The position numbers were made by a program, and so were the translations under genes. This document shows, piece by piece, positions 27,156 through 35,778 of a stretch of DNA of 41,489 nt. Location of the stretch: NCBI GenBank assembly GCA_945905295.1, contig CAMDPX010000039.1:1-41489 (forward strand). The letters are read 5' to 3'. The stretch comes from Planctomyces sp. SH-PL62 (GTDB taxonomy: Bacteria; Planctomycetota; Planctomycetia; Planctomycetales; Planctomycetaceae). Positions within the stretch are counted from its first letter, which is position 1, and each line of letters opens with the position of its first letter. The notes under the pieces are model-generated. The model saw only the letters and a list, made by a program, of their open reading frames with translations. It had not been told where the DNA came from and searched no databases.

Positions 27156-27232
27156 TGACCCCATTTATGTGGTCGAGATCGACGCATGTCCGAGATCAAA
27201 CCCGACCCGATAAATCGGGTCACTACGAGCGC
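27146..27232. repeat. Palindromic repeat G1, supplies a stop codon
   Basis: Outer 15-bp stem (27146-27160 with 27218-27232) enclosing two inner hairpins, one near-perfect on the left and one perfect on the right (GACCCGAT..ATCGGGTC). The left end encodes the last two residues and the TAG stop of the upstream gene; the right end is 5 nt from the stop codon of the convergent DUF1592 gene. Confidence 0.9.
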
Positions 27233-27237
27233 TCGCA

Positions 27238-29673
27238 TTAGTTCTTGTCTTCGGCCACAAGCCCGCGACGCATGCGAAACGGTTCGCTCTTCACGGTCTC
27301 GATCACAAGCGTCGAGAACCGATATCCGTTTTGCCCCAATGCGGTCGTGATCCGATCGACTGCCGGCCGGTCGTAGTACTCAAGACCTCGACCGAGCGCA
27401 TACGTCAGCAGCTTCTCGGCGACGCAGCGAGCAAACAGATTCTGCCGAGTCTTCAAGATCTCCTTGAGTTCACTCGGCCCGGAGAATTTCTCACCGGTCG
27501 GCAGTTCGCCCGCCGGGTCGATCGCGAACTCACCATCCTTCTCGCGGAAGCGGCCGATCGCGTCGAAGTTCTCGAACGCAAACCCCAGCGGGTCCATGCG
27601 AGCGTGACAGTTCGCACAACTCGGATTCGCGCGATGCTGTTCCATGCGTTGCCGCAACGAACCGGTCAGCTTCTCTCCCTGTTCGAGTTCCGGCACGTTG
27701 GGCGGAGGAGGTGGCGGAGGTGTGCCGAGCAATTGTTCCAACACCCAGCGGCCTCGTTTGACCGGTGAGGTGCGGGTCGGGTTCGACGTGACCGTCAACA
27801 CGCTCGCTTGCGTGAGCAGTCCACCTCGCACGGTCCCTTCCAGATTCACGCGAACGAACTCTTGACCGCGAATCGGTTGTCCGCCTGGTCGCTCGGCTTT
27901 TTTGCCGGCAAGGTTGCCGTTCGTGTCTGTGATGCCGTAATGCCGTGAAAGCGGCTCATTCAAATACGTGAAGTCGGCCGCCAACAACTCGAGCAGGCTG
28001 CGATCCTCTTTGATGATCGCTTCCAAGAACATTTGAGTTTCGGTCAGCATCGCGCGTCGCAGGAAGCCGTTGAAATCGGGAAAGAGCTTCCCATCCGGAG
28101 CAATCAACTCCAATCGCTTGAGTTGCAGCCATTGCATCGCGAACTGATCGACCAGCGAAGCGGTGGCTCGCGAGTCTTTCAACATGCGGAGCACTTGCGG
28201 CTCAAGGTTCTTCGACAACTCGCCACGTCGCGCCAGATCGAAAAGTTCGTCGTCGGGCATCGTGTTCCACAGGAAGTACGACAACCGCGAGGCGAGATGA
28301 ATCTCGTCGATCGGCCGCGGCTCCGGGCTGTCGGGGCGGTCGTCGAGTTCCACTCGAAACAAAAACTTTGGCGAGCAGAGCAACGCTTGCACGGCCCACT
28401 GCATTCCCGCTTCCCACTTCTCGCCGCCAGCGACCGCTTGATCGACGACTTTCGCCATCGCTTCCGCTTCTTGCGGTGTCGCCGTGCGCCGGTAGCCGCG
28501 CGACAACAATCGAGTCAGCACTTCGCGCGTCTGCTCGGCCTGCGGTTTATCGGGCGAACACTTCAGCAGCATGATCTGCGACGCCGGCCGAGTCTCCAGC
28601 GGGCCTTCGCTCCAGATGTGTTCGATGAAGAGCTGCGGCGGCTCTTCTCCTTCAGGAGGTTTGACGATCGCGAGTCCGGCTCGCTGGATGTCGCCGCGGC
28701 GGTTGATTGGGAATTCGATCTGCTGCACGCTCTTCGCATCGCGGGCGGCGATCTCGAACGTCTTCAGAATCTTCAGCGGCTTCATCGTCTTCAAAGCCGC
28801 TCCCATGAGTTGATCGACTTCCTCGTCCGGCGATGGATCGGCCAGCTTGCCGCCGGAGATGAACAGCGCGACTTTCACCGGCGATGTCCCTTTCGTCTCG
28901 GCATACATGTTGGCTCGCAGGATCAAATCCGCATCGGCTGATAACTTCAGATAGTCGCCCGGCGCGGCGAACGGCCCTGAGTTGACTGGTTCGGCGTCGG
29001 CGGGATTCATCGGACGAAATCGTCCTTGCGGCGTCTGCGCGTTGTTCGGCTGCAAGTACCGCCCCGACAAATAGCGGCTCGCCGGTCGCGGTGGATTGGC
29101 CAGGATGACTCGCTGCGAGACCGTCTCGGCCGCCGCGAGATATTGCTCCATCAGCACCGGCGAGAGGGTCAGCACGTCGCCAATGTTGTCGAAGCCGTGG
29201 CCAATGTCGTCTGATGGAAAATCCGCTGCCGGGTTGAAGTCCGCTCCGACCAGATCGCGCAGCGTGTTGGCGTACTCGACGCGATTTAGCCGCCGCATGG
29301 TGACTCGGCCGGGATCGGGTTTCGCGTTCTTGTCGTGGTGATCGAAGACGGCTCGCACATGCGCAGTAAAGTCGGCGATCTCTTTCGCGGTCGGCTGCGG
29401 CTTGTCGTCCGGCGGCATCTCGCTGGACTCGACCATCTTCAAAACCGATTCCCACGTCTTGCGCTTCTTGACGACCGAGGCATTGTCCACGAAGCCAGCC
29501 AGCGAAAGCTCGGCCTTCGGCTTGTCGCCGCTGTGACATTCGAGGCAGTACTTTTTTAGAAACGCGAGACCCGCCTGACTGAAGTTCGGCGCAGCGTCTT
29601 GTGACTGGCTGGGAGTCGGAACAAGCAACACGAGTCCGCAAAGGAGAGGCAGTAACAATCGGTTCATGGGCAT
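27238..29673 (-). CDS. DUF1592/DUF1588-type secreted cytochrome-like protein
   Basis: An 811-residue exported protein of the planctomycete DUF1587-DUF1592-DUF1588-DUF1585 type. An N-terminal signal peptide ('LLLPLLCGLVLLVPTPSQSQ') precedes a haem-binding CxxCH ('YCLECHSGDKPKAEL', residues 43-47), then 'TMRRLNRVEYANTLRDLVG' (DUF1587). Mid-protein blocks include 'LASRLSYFLWNTMPDDELFD' (DUF1592). 'CANCHARMDPLGFAFENFDA' near residue 687 is a second CxxCH (DUF1588), and 'LLTYALGRGLEYYDRPAVDR' (DUF1585) ends it. A probable outward-facing electron-transfer or oxidative role is inferred; the reaction is unknown. The usual DUF1552 partner gene is not adjacent. Two ATGs 6 nt apart could start it. Confidence 0.9.
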   Translation of the reverse strand: MPMNRLLLPLLCGLVLLVPTPSQSQDAAPNFSQAGLAFLKKYCLECHSGDKPKAELSLAGFVDNASVVKKRKTWESVLKMVESSEMPPDDKPQPTAKEIADFTAHVRAVFDHHDKNAKPDPGRVTMRRLNRVEYANTLRDLVGADFNPAADFPSDDIGHGFDNIGDVLTLSPVLMEQYLAAAETVSQRVILANPPRPASRYLSGRYLQPNNAQTPQGRFRPMNPADAEPVNSGPFAAPGDYLKLSADADLILRANMYAETKGTSPVKVALFISGGKLADPSPDEEVDQLMGAALKTMKPLKILKTFEIAARDAKSVQQIEFPINRRGDIQRAGLAIVKPPEGEEPPQLFIEHIWSEGPLETRPASQIMLLKCSPDKPQAEQTREVLTRLLSRGYRRTATPQEAEAMAKVVDQAVAGGEKWEAGMQWAVQALLCSPKFLFRVELDDRPDSPEPRPIDEIHLASRLSYFLWNTMPDDELFDLARRGELSKNLEPQVLRMLKDSRATASLVDQFAMQWLQLKRLELIAPDGKLFPDFNGFLRRAMLTETQMFLEAIIKEDRSLLELLAADFTYLNEPLSRHYGITDTNGNLAGKKAERPGGQPIRGQEFVRVNLEGTVRGGLLTQASVLTVTSNPTRTSPVKRGRWVLEQLLGTPPPPPPPNVPELEQGEKLTGSLRQRMEQHRANPSCANCHARMDPLGFAFENFDAIGRFREKDGEFAIDPAGELPTGEKFSGPSELKEILKTRQNLFARCVAEKLLTYALGRGLEYYDRPAVDRITTALGQNGYRFSTLVIETVKSEPFRMRRGLVAEDKN

Positions 29674-29804
29674 TCTTGTTGAAATCGAGGCAGGTTGTTC
29701 GGTGGGCAAATTGCGGCGGGGTGCGTATCGTCGTGGTCCGGGCTGGCCGATTTCAAGTGGCGGCAAGAAACGGGCTCTCCGCCATTCGTGTTGAAAGCGA
29801 ATTC

Positions 29805-29869
29805 GTGAGCCGCATGGTGCCAGCCGCGGGTCGATAAAAACAACCCGCGGCTAGCGCCTTGCGGCTCAC
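29805..29869. repeat. Palindromic repeat J
   Basis: Imperfect 27-nt inverted repeat (29805-29831 and 29843-29869, about four mismatches), with a perfect core AGCCGCGGGT pairing with ACCCGCGGCT around an A-rich loop. Confidence 0.85.
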
Positions 29870-29876
29870 GGCAGTC

Positions 29877-29905
29877 GGCCGAAAGCCGATGGCCGTAATA
29901 CCGTT
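29877..29905. repeat. Half of palindromic repeat C (C3)
   Basis: Matches the reverse complement of the C1 right arm and the adjoining loop bases (GCCGTAATACCGTTT against the C1 loop edge), with no second arm. Adjacent to palindrome J. Confidence 0.6.
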
Positions 29906-30070
29906 TCACCGACGATCCCCAAGCAGGGTCGTGGTGTTCGTCAAAACGTTCTGGCGAGCGTGGTGGCGCCTCATTTCGAGGCCGCGCGACGTAGAGAACA
30001 TTGACGGTTGCAATTTACACAGGTATCGTCAGCCCGACACTTCTGATCCATTCTCAACAGGATCAAGACC

Positions 30071-31339
30071 ATGCTTCGTCGCTGCTTAGTGCTTGTGGTT
30101 GGCGTTTGGTTCTTGTCTGGCGCGTCTCTTTTCGGGCAGGTGAATACCGGAGGAGTTGCACCGAAGCCGGTGGCCCCGCAGCGACTGGCGGCGCTGCTAA
30201 AGGGACGGTCCGAAGAACGCCGGGCCGAAGCGCTGGCGACGCTCGACGCCGCAGCCATCCAGCAGGCGGTCGTGGCCGATGCGCTCAAGGAATCGGTCGA
30301 TCGTGATCTGCGCACCAAGCATGTCTCGCTGCTGACGGCTCAATCGCTGCGCTGTTTGGCTCAGTCGTCGCGCGACGAAGACATTCAGTTCGTCGTCAAG
30401 CTCACCGAGACTCCGGACGTCAACCTGGCATTCGCCGCAGCGGCCTCGTTGGCCGAACGCAAAGATCCGAAACTGTTGCCGAGCATTGTGAGTCTCGCCA
30501 AACGCAAAGAGTTCACGCAGAGTTTTGGTTTTCGGCGTTGCCTGGTCGATGCGGTGGCGCAGGTGCCGGACAAAGCCGCCGTCGCGTTTCTGGTCGAGAC
30601 GTCCTCCAAGTTCGACGGGCAGTTGCGCTTCGAAACGGCGCAACATCTCGCCCGGCTGACCGGTCAGAATTTCGGCGGGCATTCCGATCAATGGACCGCG
30701 TGGTGGAAGGACCAATCGGACACTTTCCAACTCGCCGCCAAATCCGCTCCGGCGACGACCCTCCTCCCAGGTCGCGAGGTCGCTCGCATTCCCTGGCCGG
30801 AACCGCTGCCGGAATTCTTCGGCGTGCCGGTTTACGCCAAGCGAGTGGTGTTTGTGATCGACCGCTCGCGCAGCATGGCCTCGTCCGTAGACGGCGTCAC
30901 GCGACTCAAAGAAGCGGTGGACCAATTAGAGAAGGCGGTCGAGAAGCTCGACCGATACGCCTTCTTCAATGTCTTCGCCTACAACTCAGACGTGCTGCCG
31001 TTCATGACGCAGTTGGTGCAGGCCGAGGACGACAACAAACGAGCGGCTCGGAACTTCGCCTACCGGCTGACTCCCGATAAGAAGACGGCCTGCTACGACG
31101 CGCTCTCTGCCGGCTTGATGGCCGACGCGAATTTGGAGGCGATGTATTTCCTGTCCGACGGCGAGCCGACCACCGGACGTCTCGTTGACATGCCGACGAT
31201 CGTCAACTCGATCACGGCACAGAACGCCTTTCAACGCACCAGCATTTACACGCTGGGAATTGATGCTCGCGGCGCTCACGAAGAGTTCTTGAAAGACCTC
31301 GCGAGACGCAACTACGGCCAGTTCGTGATGGTGCGATGA
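30071..31339 (+). CDS. Secreted HEAT-repeat plus VWA-domain protein
   Basis: A 422-residue exported protein: signal peptide 1-23 ('LVLVVGVWFLSGASLFGQ'), HEAT-like helical repeats about 40-190 ('LRCLAQSSRDEDIQFVVKLT', 'AFAAAASLAERKDPKLLPSI'), then a von Willebrand A domain about 258-420. The metal-ion-dependent adhesion site is intact: 'VFVIDRSRSMASS' (DxSxS, Asp 264) with a Thr near 'TPDKKTACYDAL' and 'YFLSDGEPTTG'. VWA domains bind protein partners through a bound metal. It is followed at 110 nt by a coiled-coil protein and then a HINT protein, all with signal peptides, suggesting one surface module. Partner unknown. Confidence 0.9.
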   Translation: MLRRCLVLVVGVWFLSGASLFGQVNTGGVAPKPVAPQRLAALLKGRSEERRAEALATLDAAAIQQAVVADALKESVDRDLRTKHVSLLTAQSLRCLAQSSRDEDIQFVVKLTETPDVNLAFAAAASLAERKDPKLLPSIVSLAKRKEFTQSFGFRRCLVDAVAQVPDKAAVAFLVETSSKFDGQLRFETAQHLARLTGQNFGGHSDQWTAWWKDQSDTFQLAAKSAPATTLLPGREVARIPWPEPLPEFFGVPVYAKRVVFVIDRSRSMASSVDGVTRLKEAVDQLEKAVEKLDRYAFFNVFAYNSDVLPFMTQLVQAEDDNKRAARNFAYRLTPDKKTACYDALSAGLMADANLEAMYFLSDGEPTTGRLVDMPTIVNSITAQNAFQRTSIYTLGIDARGAHEEFLKDLARRNYGQFVMVR

Positions 31340-31348
31340 TTGTTTCAG

Positions 31349-31421
31349 ATCAGCCGGAACGCGCTAGCGTCCGGGTTTCGAGGGGCCAAACGTAACCGGA
31401 CGCTAGCGCGTTCCGGCTGAT
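31349..31421. repeat. Palindromic repeat H
   Basis: Perfect 26-nt inverted repeat (31349-31374 and 31396-31421), 9 nt after the stop codon of the VWA gene. Each arm contains the self-complementary core CGCTAGCG. Confidence 0.92.
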
Positions 31422-31448
31422 GGGACAAAGCTGAATGCGGAGAACTTC

Positions 31449-32795
31449 ATGCGTGTGATTCAGTGTTGGCTAAGCATCTGGCTGGTGAGCTTCTGCGGTA
31501 TGACCGCTCTGGCGGAACTCGCACCGGGCACCGCGAAATCCATTCGGCAGATCCTGGAAGTCGGCTTTGAGCCGGGTCGCGAATCGCTTCCGAAAGCGAA
31601 GTCGCTGCACGAGGCCGCCGTCAAATCGGGAGACAAGTCGCCGGAGATGGCATACGCCTACGGATTGGTCTTGCTCAAGCAGTTCAAACCGAAAGAGGCG
31701 GTCGAGCAGTTCCGCCTGGCGGCCGAGCACCCGGAAGCTCCCTACTGGCCCGCGTGGCAAGCGTTGATCTTCACGCACTTCTCGGCCAAGGAAACGACCG
31801 CCGGCTACGATCGTTTGTTCGCCTTCGCCAAGCGCGTGCAGAGTGCTTCGCCTGAGATCGCGCTTGAGGATCAAAAGCGGTTCGTGCAGTGGATGGGGCA
31901 GCTCGCCGGTGCTCTCGACAAATTGGCGGAGTCGCCGAAGGCGCTGGAGACCGTCCGCAAGAATGAAGTTCGCCTGCGCGACTTGATCGCCGAACCATTA
32001 CAGCCCAACTACGACGAAGGCCGACACGAGGCCAGCGACGCCGCCATGCTTGTCGAGACGGAACTCGACGACGCCAAACAGCAGCAACAGTCCAAGAACG
32101 AACAGGAACGAATCGAGAAACAGGGCAAGATCGAAGCCGACGCCGAGGCCGCCAAAAAGAAAGCCGAAGTGGTCAAGAAGTCCGCCGAGGATTGGAAACG
32201 CTGGCTCGACGACCAACTCAAGCAGAACGACCGGCTCTTGGCGCGGCTGGAGAAGGATTACGGACTTTTGGAACGTCGCGCTCAGGAGAATCTCGAAACA
32301 CAAAACCAAATTGATCGCGAGATCAACATCAGTCGCAATTTGGCGCAGGGGACCGGGAAGCAAGGAGCCGTTACTCGCACGAATTCTCGATTGACGAATT
32401 CTCGATTGAGTTCCAGTCAAAGTCCTCAACAGCGTGTCGATCAATTGCTCAATCAAAAAATACAACTCCAGTTGGACTTTGACCGCACTTTGCAGGAAGG
32501 CTTCGCCGTCAGCCAAAACGCGACCCGAGTCTTCCAACAGCGTGACCTGGCCATGAAGAAGTATCAGCAAATGACCGGCCTACTGGTGAAGGAGGAAGCC
32601 GCCACACAGAAGTGGCAAGACCGGCTCAAGAAAGATGGCGCGAAACTGAAGGCCCCCGTCAGCGACAAAGGGGGCGCGGTCACGCGCACGCTGACCAAAG
32701 CCAAAAGCCTGCGAACCTACATCGACTTCGACATCAACGACGAACGCCAACGCATGCTCGACCAAATCGACCCACCCAAGGCTGCGAACAACTGA
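31449..32795 (+). CDS. Secreted coiled-coil protein, function unknown
   Basis: A 448-residue protein: signal peptide 1-22 ('CWLSIWLVSFCGMTALAE'), then a helical TPR-like segment about 25-190 ('MAYAYGLVLLKQFKPKEAVE', 'QFRLAAEHPEAPYWPAWQA'), then a long coiled coil about 200-300 rich in Glu, Lys and Gln and a second helical stretch about 335-400. A perfect 15-nt tandem duplication (32379-32408) encodes NSRLT/NSRLS in the linker. No enzymatic motif is seen. GGAG precedes the ATG by 7 nt. Its stop is 50 nt before the HINT gene. Confidence 0.82.
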   Translation: MRVIQCWLSIWLVSFCGMTALAELAPGTAKSIRQILEVGFEPGRESLPKAKSLHEAAVKSGDKSPEMAYAYGLVLLKQFKPKEAVEQFRLAAEHPEAPYWPAWQALIFTHFSAKETTAGYDRLFAFAKRVQSASPEIALEDQKRFVQWMGQLAGALDKLAESPKALETVRKNEVRLRDLIAEPLQPNYDEGRHEASDAAMLVETELDDAKQQQQSKNEQERIEKQGKIEADAEAAKKKAEVVKKSAEDWKRWLDDQLKQNDRLLARLEKDYGLLERRAQENLETQNQIDREINISRNLAQGTGKQGAVTRTNSRLTNSRLSSSQSPQQRVDQLLNQKIQLQLDFDRTLQEGFAVSQNATRVFQQRDLAMKKYQQMTGLLVKEEAATQKWQDRLKKDGAKLKAPVSDKGGAVTRTLTKAKSLRTYIDFDINDERQRMLDQIDPPKAANN

Positions 32796-32845
32796 TCGTT
32801 CGACCGCGACAATTCCAGTCATCGCACTCCCCAAGGAGAACTCTC

Positions 32846-34648
32846 ATGACGACTTTCAAGGCTCGATGGACGCTACTCGGAGTGGCCGTGTTCGCGGCGG
32901 CGAACGTTGTGTCGGCGGCGCGAGCCAAGGACGAACTTCCCAAAGCCGTCCGCAACGTGCTCTCTGAAGAAAGCCAAATCAGCCGTTCGGATTGGAATCG
33001 CCGACAACAACTCGGCGATGAACTCGGCAGAGCCAAAAGTGACGCCGAGAAACTCCGGTGGCATGCAGGCTACGTCGAAACCGCCGATGGCTGGAAACCC
33101 GTGGAAGAATTGGGATCTCCGAAGTCTCAAAATGATCGACTTGCGACATACCTTCAAAAGCGCCAAACGGTGAGCCGAAACAGCGAGGATCAATGGAAGT
33201 TGGCGAGTTGGTGTTTGAGCAATGACCTACGCGACCGAGGCGAGGCTCATCTTTTTCAGAGCGTGCTCTTGGCTCCGGCCGGCGCGGACACTTCCGAGCA
33301 GTTGAAGAGGTTGCGATATCGGATGGCCGGACAGAAGCTCGTGAGCCCTGTCGAATATGCGGAATTGGAACGAGAGGCAGAAATCCGGGATCGTGACCAC
33401 AATCAATGGCTTTCGCGCGTTTCGCGGATCGTTGCGTCTGTCAGAGTCGACGCAAAAAATCAGCCGGTTCCACCTTCGCGAACGAACGAGATCGAGCACA
33501 ACGCAGCGGTGCCCGCCATCGAACATGCTCTGACCAGCGCCAACGAGGCACAGTCAAAGGTTCTGGTCGATGTCTTGGGACGAACACGCAGTTACCGGGC
33601 GGCACAGACCCTGGCTCGTCTCGCGATCCTGTCTCCATCGCTGGCGATTCGCGATGCGGCGATCGAGGCTTTGCGGACACGCAAGAAAGACGATTTCGTC
33701 CCCGATCTTATCGGACTCCTCAAAACGCCCGTCGAACACAAAGTTGAAACAGCCGTCGGCCCGCGCGGTGAACAGTACTCGCGCTTTGTTTGGGCTCAAG
33801 AAGATGCCACGACAATCCAGTTGATTGATTTTCGACTTTTCGATCGCACGACAGCCTCTCGTTGGACGTACGTCACGAGTTTTCGGAATCCCGAAATACG
33901 TGGGATCCACTACATCCCAAATCAGCCGGCGGATATCGCGAAGTTGCATCAAATTCGGAAGTCGGTCATCGACTTGGATGCGTTGGCGGACCGCGCGAAT
34001 GATCAAACCGTTGAAACGAATGAAAGAGTCAGTTCCGTCCTCGGAGTTGTTTGTGATTCTCCAAATCGAAGCACACCACAGGACTGGTGGAGTTGGTGGG
34101 CCGAATATGAGGATGTTGAGCCGAGTCCAAAACGAACGGTCATCGTCAAAGAAGAGAACCAACAAGTCGGCCGAATTGTTCCACCCACAATGCGAATCAG
34201 TTGCTTGGTCAGCGGGACTCCGATCTGGACGGAGCACGGATTGATGCCGATTGATCAAGTTCAAATCGGAGACCGAGTCTTGTCCAAAAACGTCGAGACG
34301 GGTGAGTTAGCGTTGAAGCCCGTCCTACACACCACCTATCGACCACCGCGCAAAACGACGCGGTTCGTGTTGGGGGACGATTCCATTCAGGCCACCGGCG
34401 GTCATCGTTTCTGGGTCTCTGGCTCGGGTTGGACGCGCACGCGGGAACTTGCCGCCGATCAGCCGATGCACACGACGACGGGAACCACGCGCATCACCGC
34501 GGTGGAAATCGCGGAGGAATCCTCGACCTACAACCTCGTCGTCGCCGACTTCCACACTTACTTCGTCGGCAAGAGCGGCATCCTCAGCCACGACGTTCTG
34601 CCTCCGAAGCCGACCAACAAAGTCGTGCCGGGACTGAGCGATGACTAA
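32846..34648 (+). CDS. Secreted protein with HEAT-like region and C-terminal HINT domain
   Basis: A 600-residue protein: signal peptide about 1-27 ('LLGVAVFAAANVVSAARA'), an alpha-helical middle with HEAT-like repeats ('LARLAILSPSLAIRDAAIEA'), then a HINT (hedgehog/intein) domain at 453-584. HINT landmarks: nucleophile Cys 453 ('SCLVSGTPIWTEHG'), 'GDRVLSKNVETGELALKPV', the His of 'TGGHRFWVSG', and the end block 'YNLVVADFHTYFVGKSGI' followed by LSHD. The usual terminal HN is HD here, and only about 15 residues follow, so there is no visible toxin or other payload. AAGGAG lies 7 nt before this ATG; an earlier in-frame start would overlap the preceding gene. Confidence 0.87.
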   Translation: MTTFKARWTLLGVAVFAAANVVSAARAKDELPKAVRNVLSEESQISRSDWNRRQQLGDELGRAKSDAEKLRWHAGYVETADGWKPVEELGSPKSQNDRLATYLQKRQTVSRNSEDQWKLASWCLSNDLRDRGEAHLFQSVLLAPAGADTSEQLKRLRYRMAGQKLVSPVEYAELEREAEIRDRDHNQWLSRVSRIVASVRVDAKNQPVPPSRTNEIEHNAAVPAIEHALTSANEAQSKVLVDVLGRTRSYRAAQTLARLAILSPSLAIRDAAIEALRTRKKDDFVPDLIGLLKTPVEHKVETAVGPRGEQYSRFVWAQEDATTIQLIDFRLFDRTTASRWTYVTSFRNPEIRGIHYIPNQPADIAKLHQIRKSVIDLDALADRANDQTVETNERVSSVLGVVCDSPNRSTPQDWWSWWAEYEDVEPSPKRTVIVKEENQQVGRIVPPTMRISCLVSGTPIWTEHGLMPIDQVQIGDRVLSKNVETGELALKPVLHTTYRPPRKTTRFVLGDDSIQATGGHRFWVSGSGWTRTRELAADQPMHTTTGTTRITAVEIAEESSTYNLVVADFHTYFVGKSGILSHDVLPPKPTNKVVPGLSDD

Positions 34649-34731
34649 CGAGGTGTTTCCTCAGACCATGAGAAAGATGACAGCATCTGCTGGATTGGGA
34701 TTGCGGATCGGAAAGTGTTGCGCGGGTACGA

Positions 34732-34816
34732 CGCACACGGATGCGAGAGGCGCACACGGATCATCGAATCGTTCGCTCTGCCTCGCATCCGTGTGCGCCT
34801 CTCGCATCCGTGTGCG
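34732..34816. repeat. Palindromic repeat B2
   Basis: Perfect 30-nt inverted repeat (34732-34761 and 34787-34816) identical in its arms to B1 at 1596-1685 apart from the outermost bases. It lies 83 nt after the HINT gene stop. The rest of the 34649-34889 gap holds nothing else recognised. Confidence 0.9.
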
Positions 34817-34889
34817 AAGCGCATCGTCGCCGACACTTCTAAATTCCCAGATCTGAATCTGACCGGAACCTCGCCGTTCGAAGGAAGCG

Positions 34890-35756
34890 TTACTTCGGCG
34901 TCAGCAAGAACCCCAGCAAGTCGGCCATCTCCTGGAGCGGGATGCGGTCCTCGAAGCCGACCGGCATCAGCGATTGGCCGGTGGCAGCGAACTCTTCGAT
35001 GTTGGATCGCAGAATCGTTTCGCGTTCACCCGTTGCGCGTCGCAGCGTGATGCTGTGAGCGGTCTCTTCCGTGATGAGGCCGGTGAGCACTCGGCCTTCA
35101 TCGGTGACGATCACATAGGCGATGTAGTTCGGCCCGACCTCGCGGTTCGGATCGAGAATGTGCAGCAGCACCTCTTCGGGAGCACGATGCCGGATCGTGG
35201 CCATGTTGGGCCCAATGTCCTGACCAACTTCGCCAACACGATGGCAGGCTTTGCATTCACGGCGGAAGACGACTTCTCCTTTCGTGCGATCCGACTTCAG
35301 GGCCGGCAACGCTTCGCGGTACTTGTCCACGACTTGCTTGCGAGCGGTCAGAGCCAACTCAAACAACTTCACCGAGCGTTCCTTAACCGCCGCGTTCGCG
35401 CTGCGGACGAGCAGATTGCGGCGGATGTGCGGCACGTCAAACACCGCGACCGTCTTGGCATCGATCGCATCCAGCAACGCCGGCTGCCACTCCGCCCGCG
35501 AGACTAATGCCTCGACCGTTTCCCCTCGCGCTTCCGGTACCAGCATCCGATAATTCGCGAGCAACAGCGCCGGAACCTCCGCCTGCCGATGCCCCGCCAA
35601 CACGCGCACAGCCTGAGCCTGCACCGCCGCCGGCTGAGGCGTCTGCAACAACGGCGTGAGCGCATCACGAGCCTGTGAAAACTCCACGAACGACAACAAC
35701 GGCACCGCTTGTTGCCGCGTGCTCGGATCAGCTTTCGTGTCAGCCATCGTCGTCAA
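34890..35756 (-). pseudogene. C-terminal fragment of a PVC-type haem-binding CxxCH protein
   Basis: A frame of about 286 residues with HEAT-like repeats at its start ('ALTPLLQTPQPAAVQAQAVR') and a cytochrome c domain at its end ('CKACHRVGEVGQDIGPNM', then 'EVLLHILDPNREVGPNYIAY' and 'LMPVGFEDRIPLQEMADLLG'). These are the C-terminal parts of planctomycete haem-binding CxxCH proteins, which normally run to 1000 residues or so. There is no signal peptide of its own, and a TAG lies just upstream in frame. With 35779-36222 it forms the two ends of one gene whose middle is missing. It could be translated from TTG or ATG as an isolated cytochrome but would not be exported. Confidence 0.75.
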
Positions 35757-35778
35757 TGCGTTCTACAATGCTTGTCTT

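Larger units (their letters stand above)
29674..30070. other. Divergent intergenic region with palindromes
   Basis: A 397-nt region between the divergent DUF1592 and VWA genes. It contains palindrome J (29805-29869) followed directly by half-element C3 (29877-29905). No gene is supported. Promoters for both directions must lie here but none can be placed with confidence. Confidence 0.55.
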
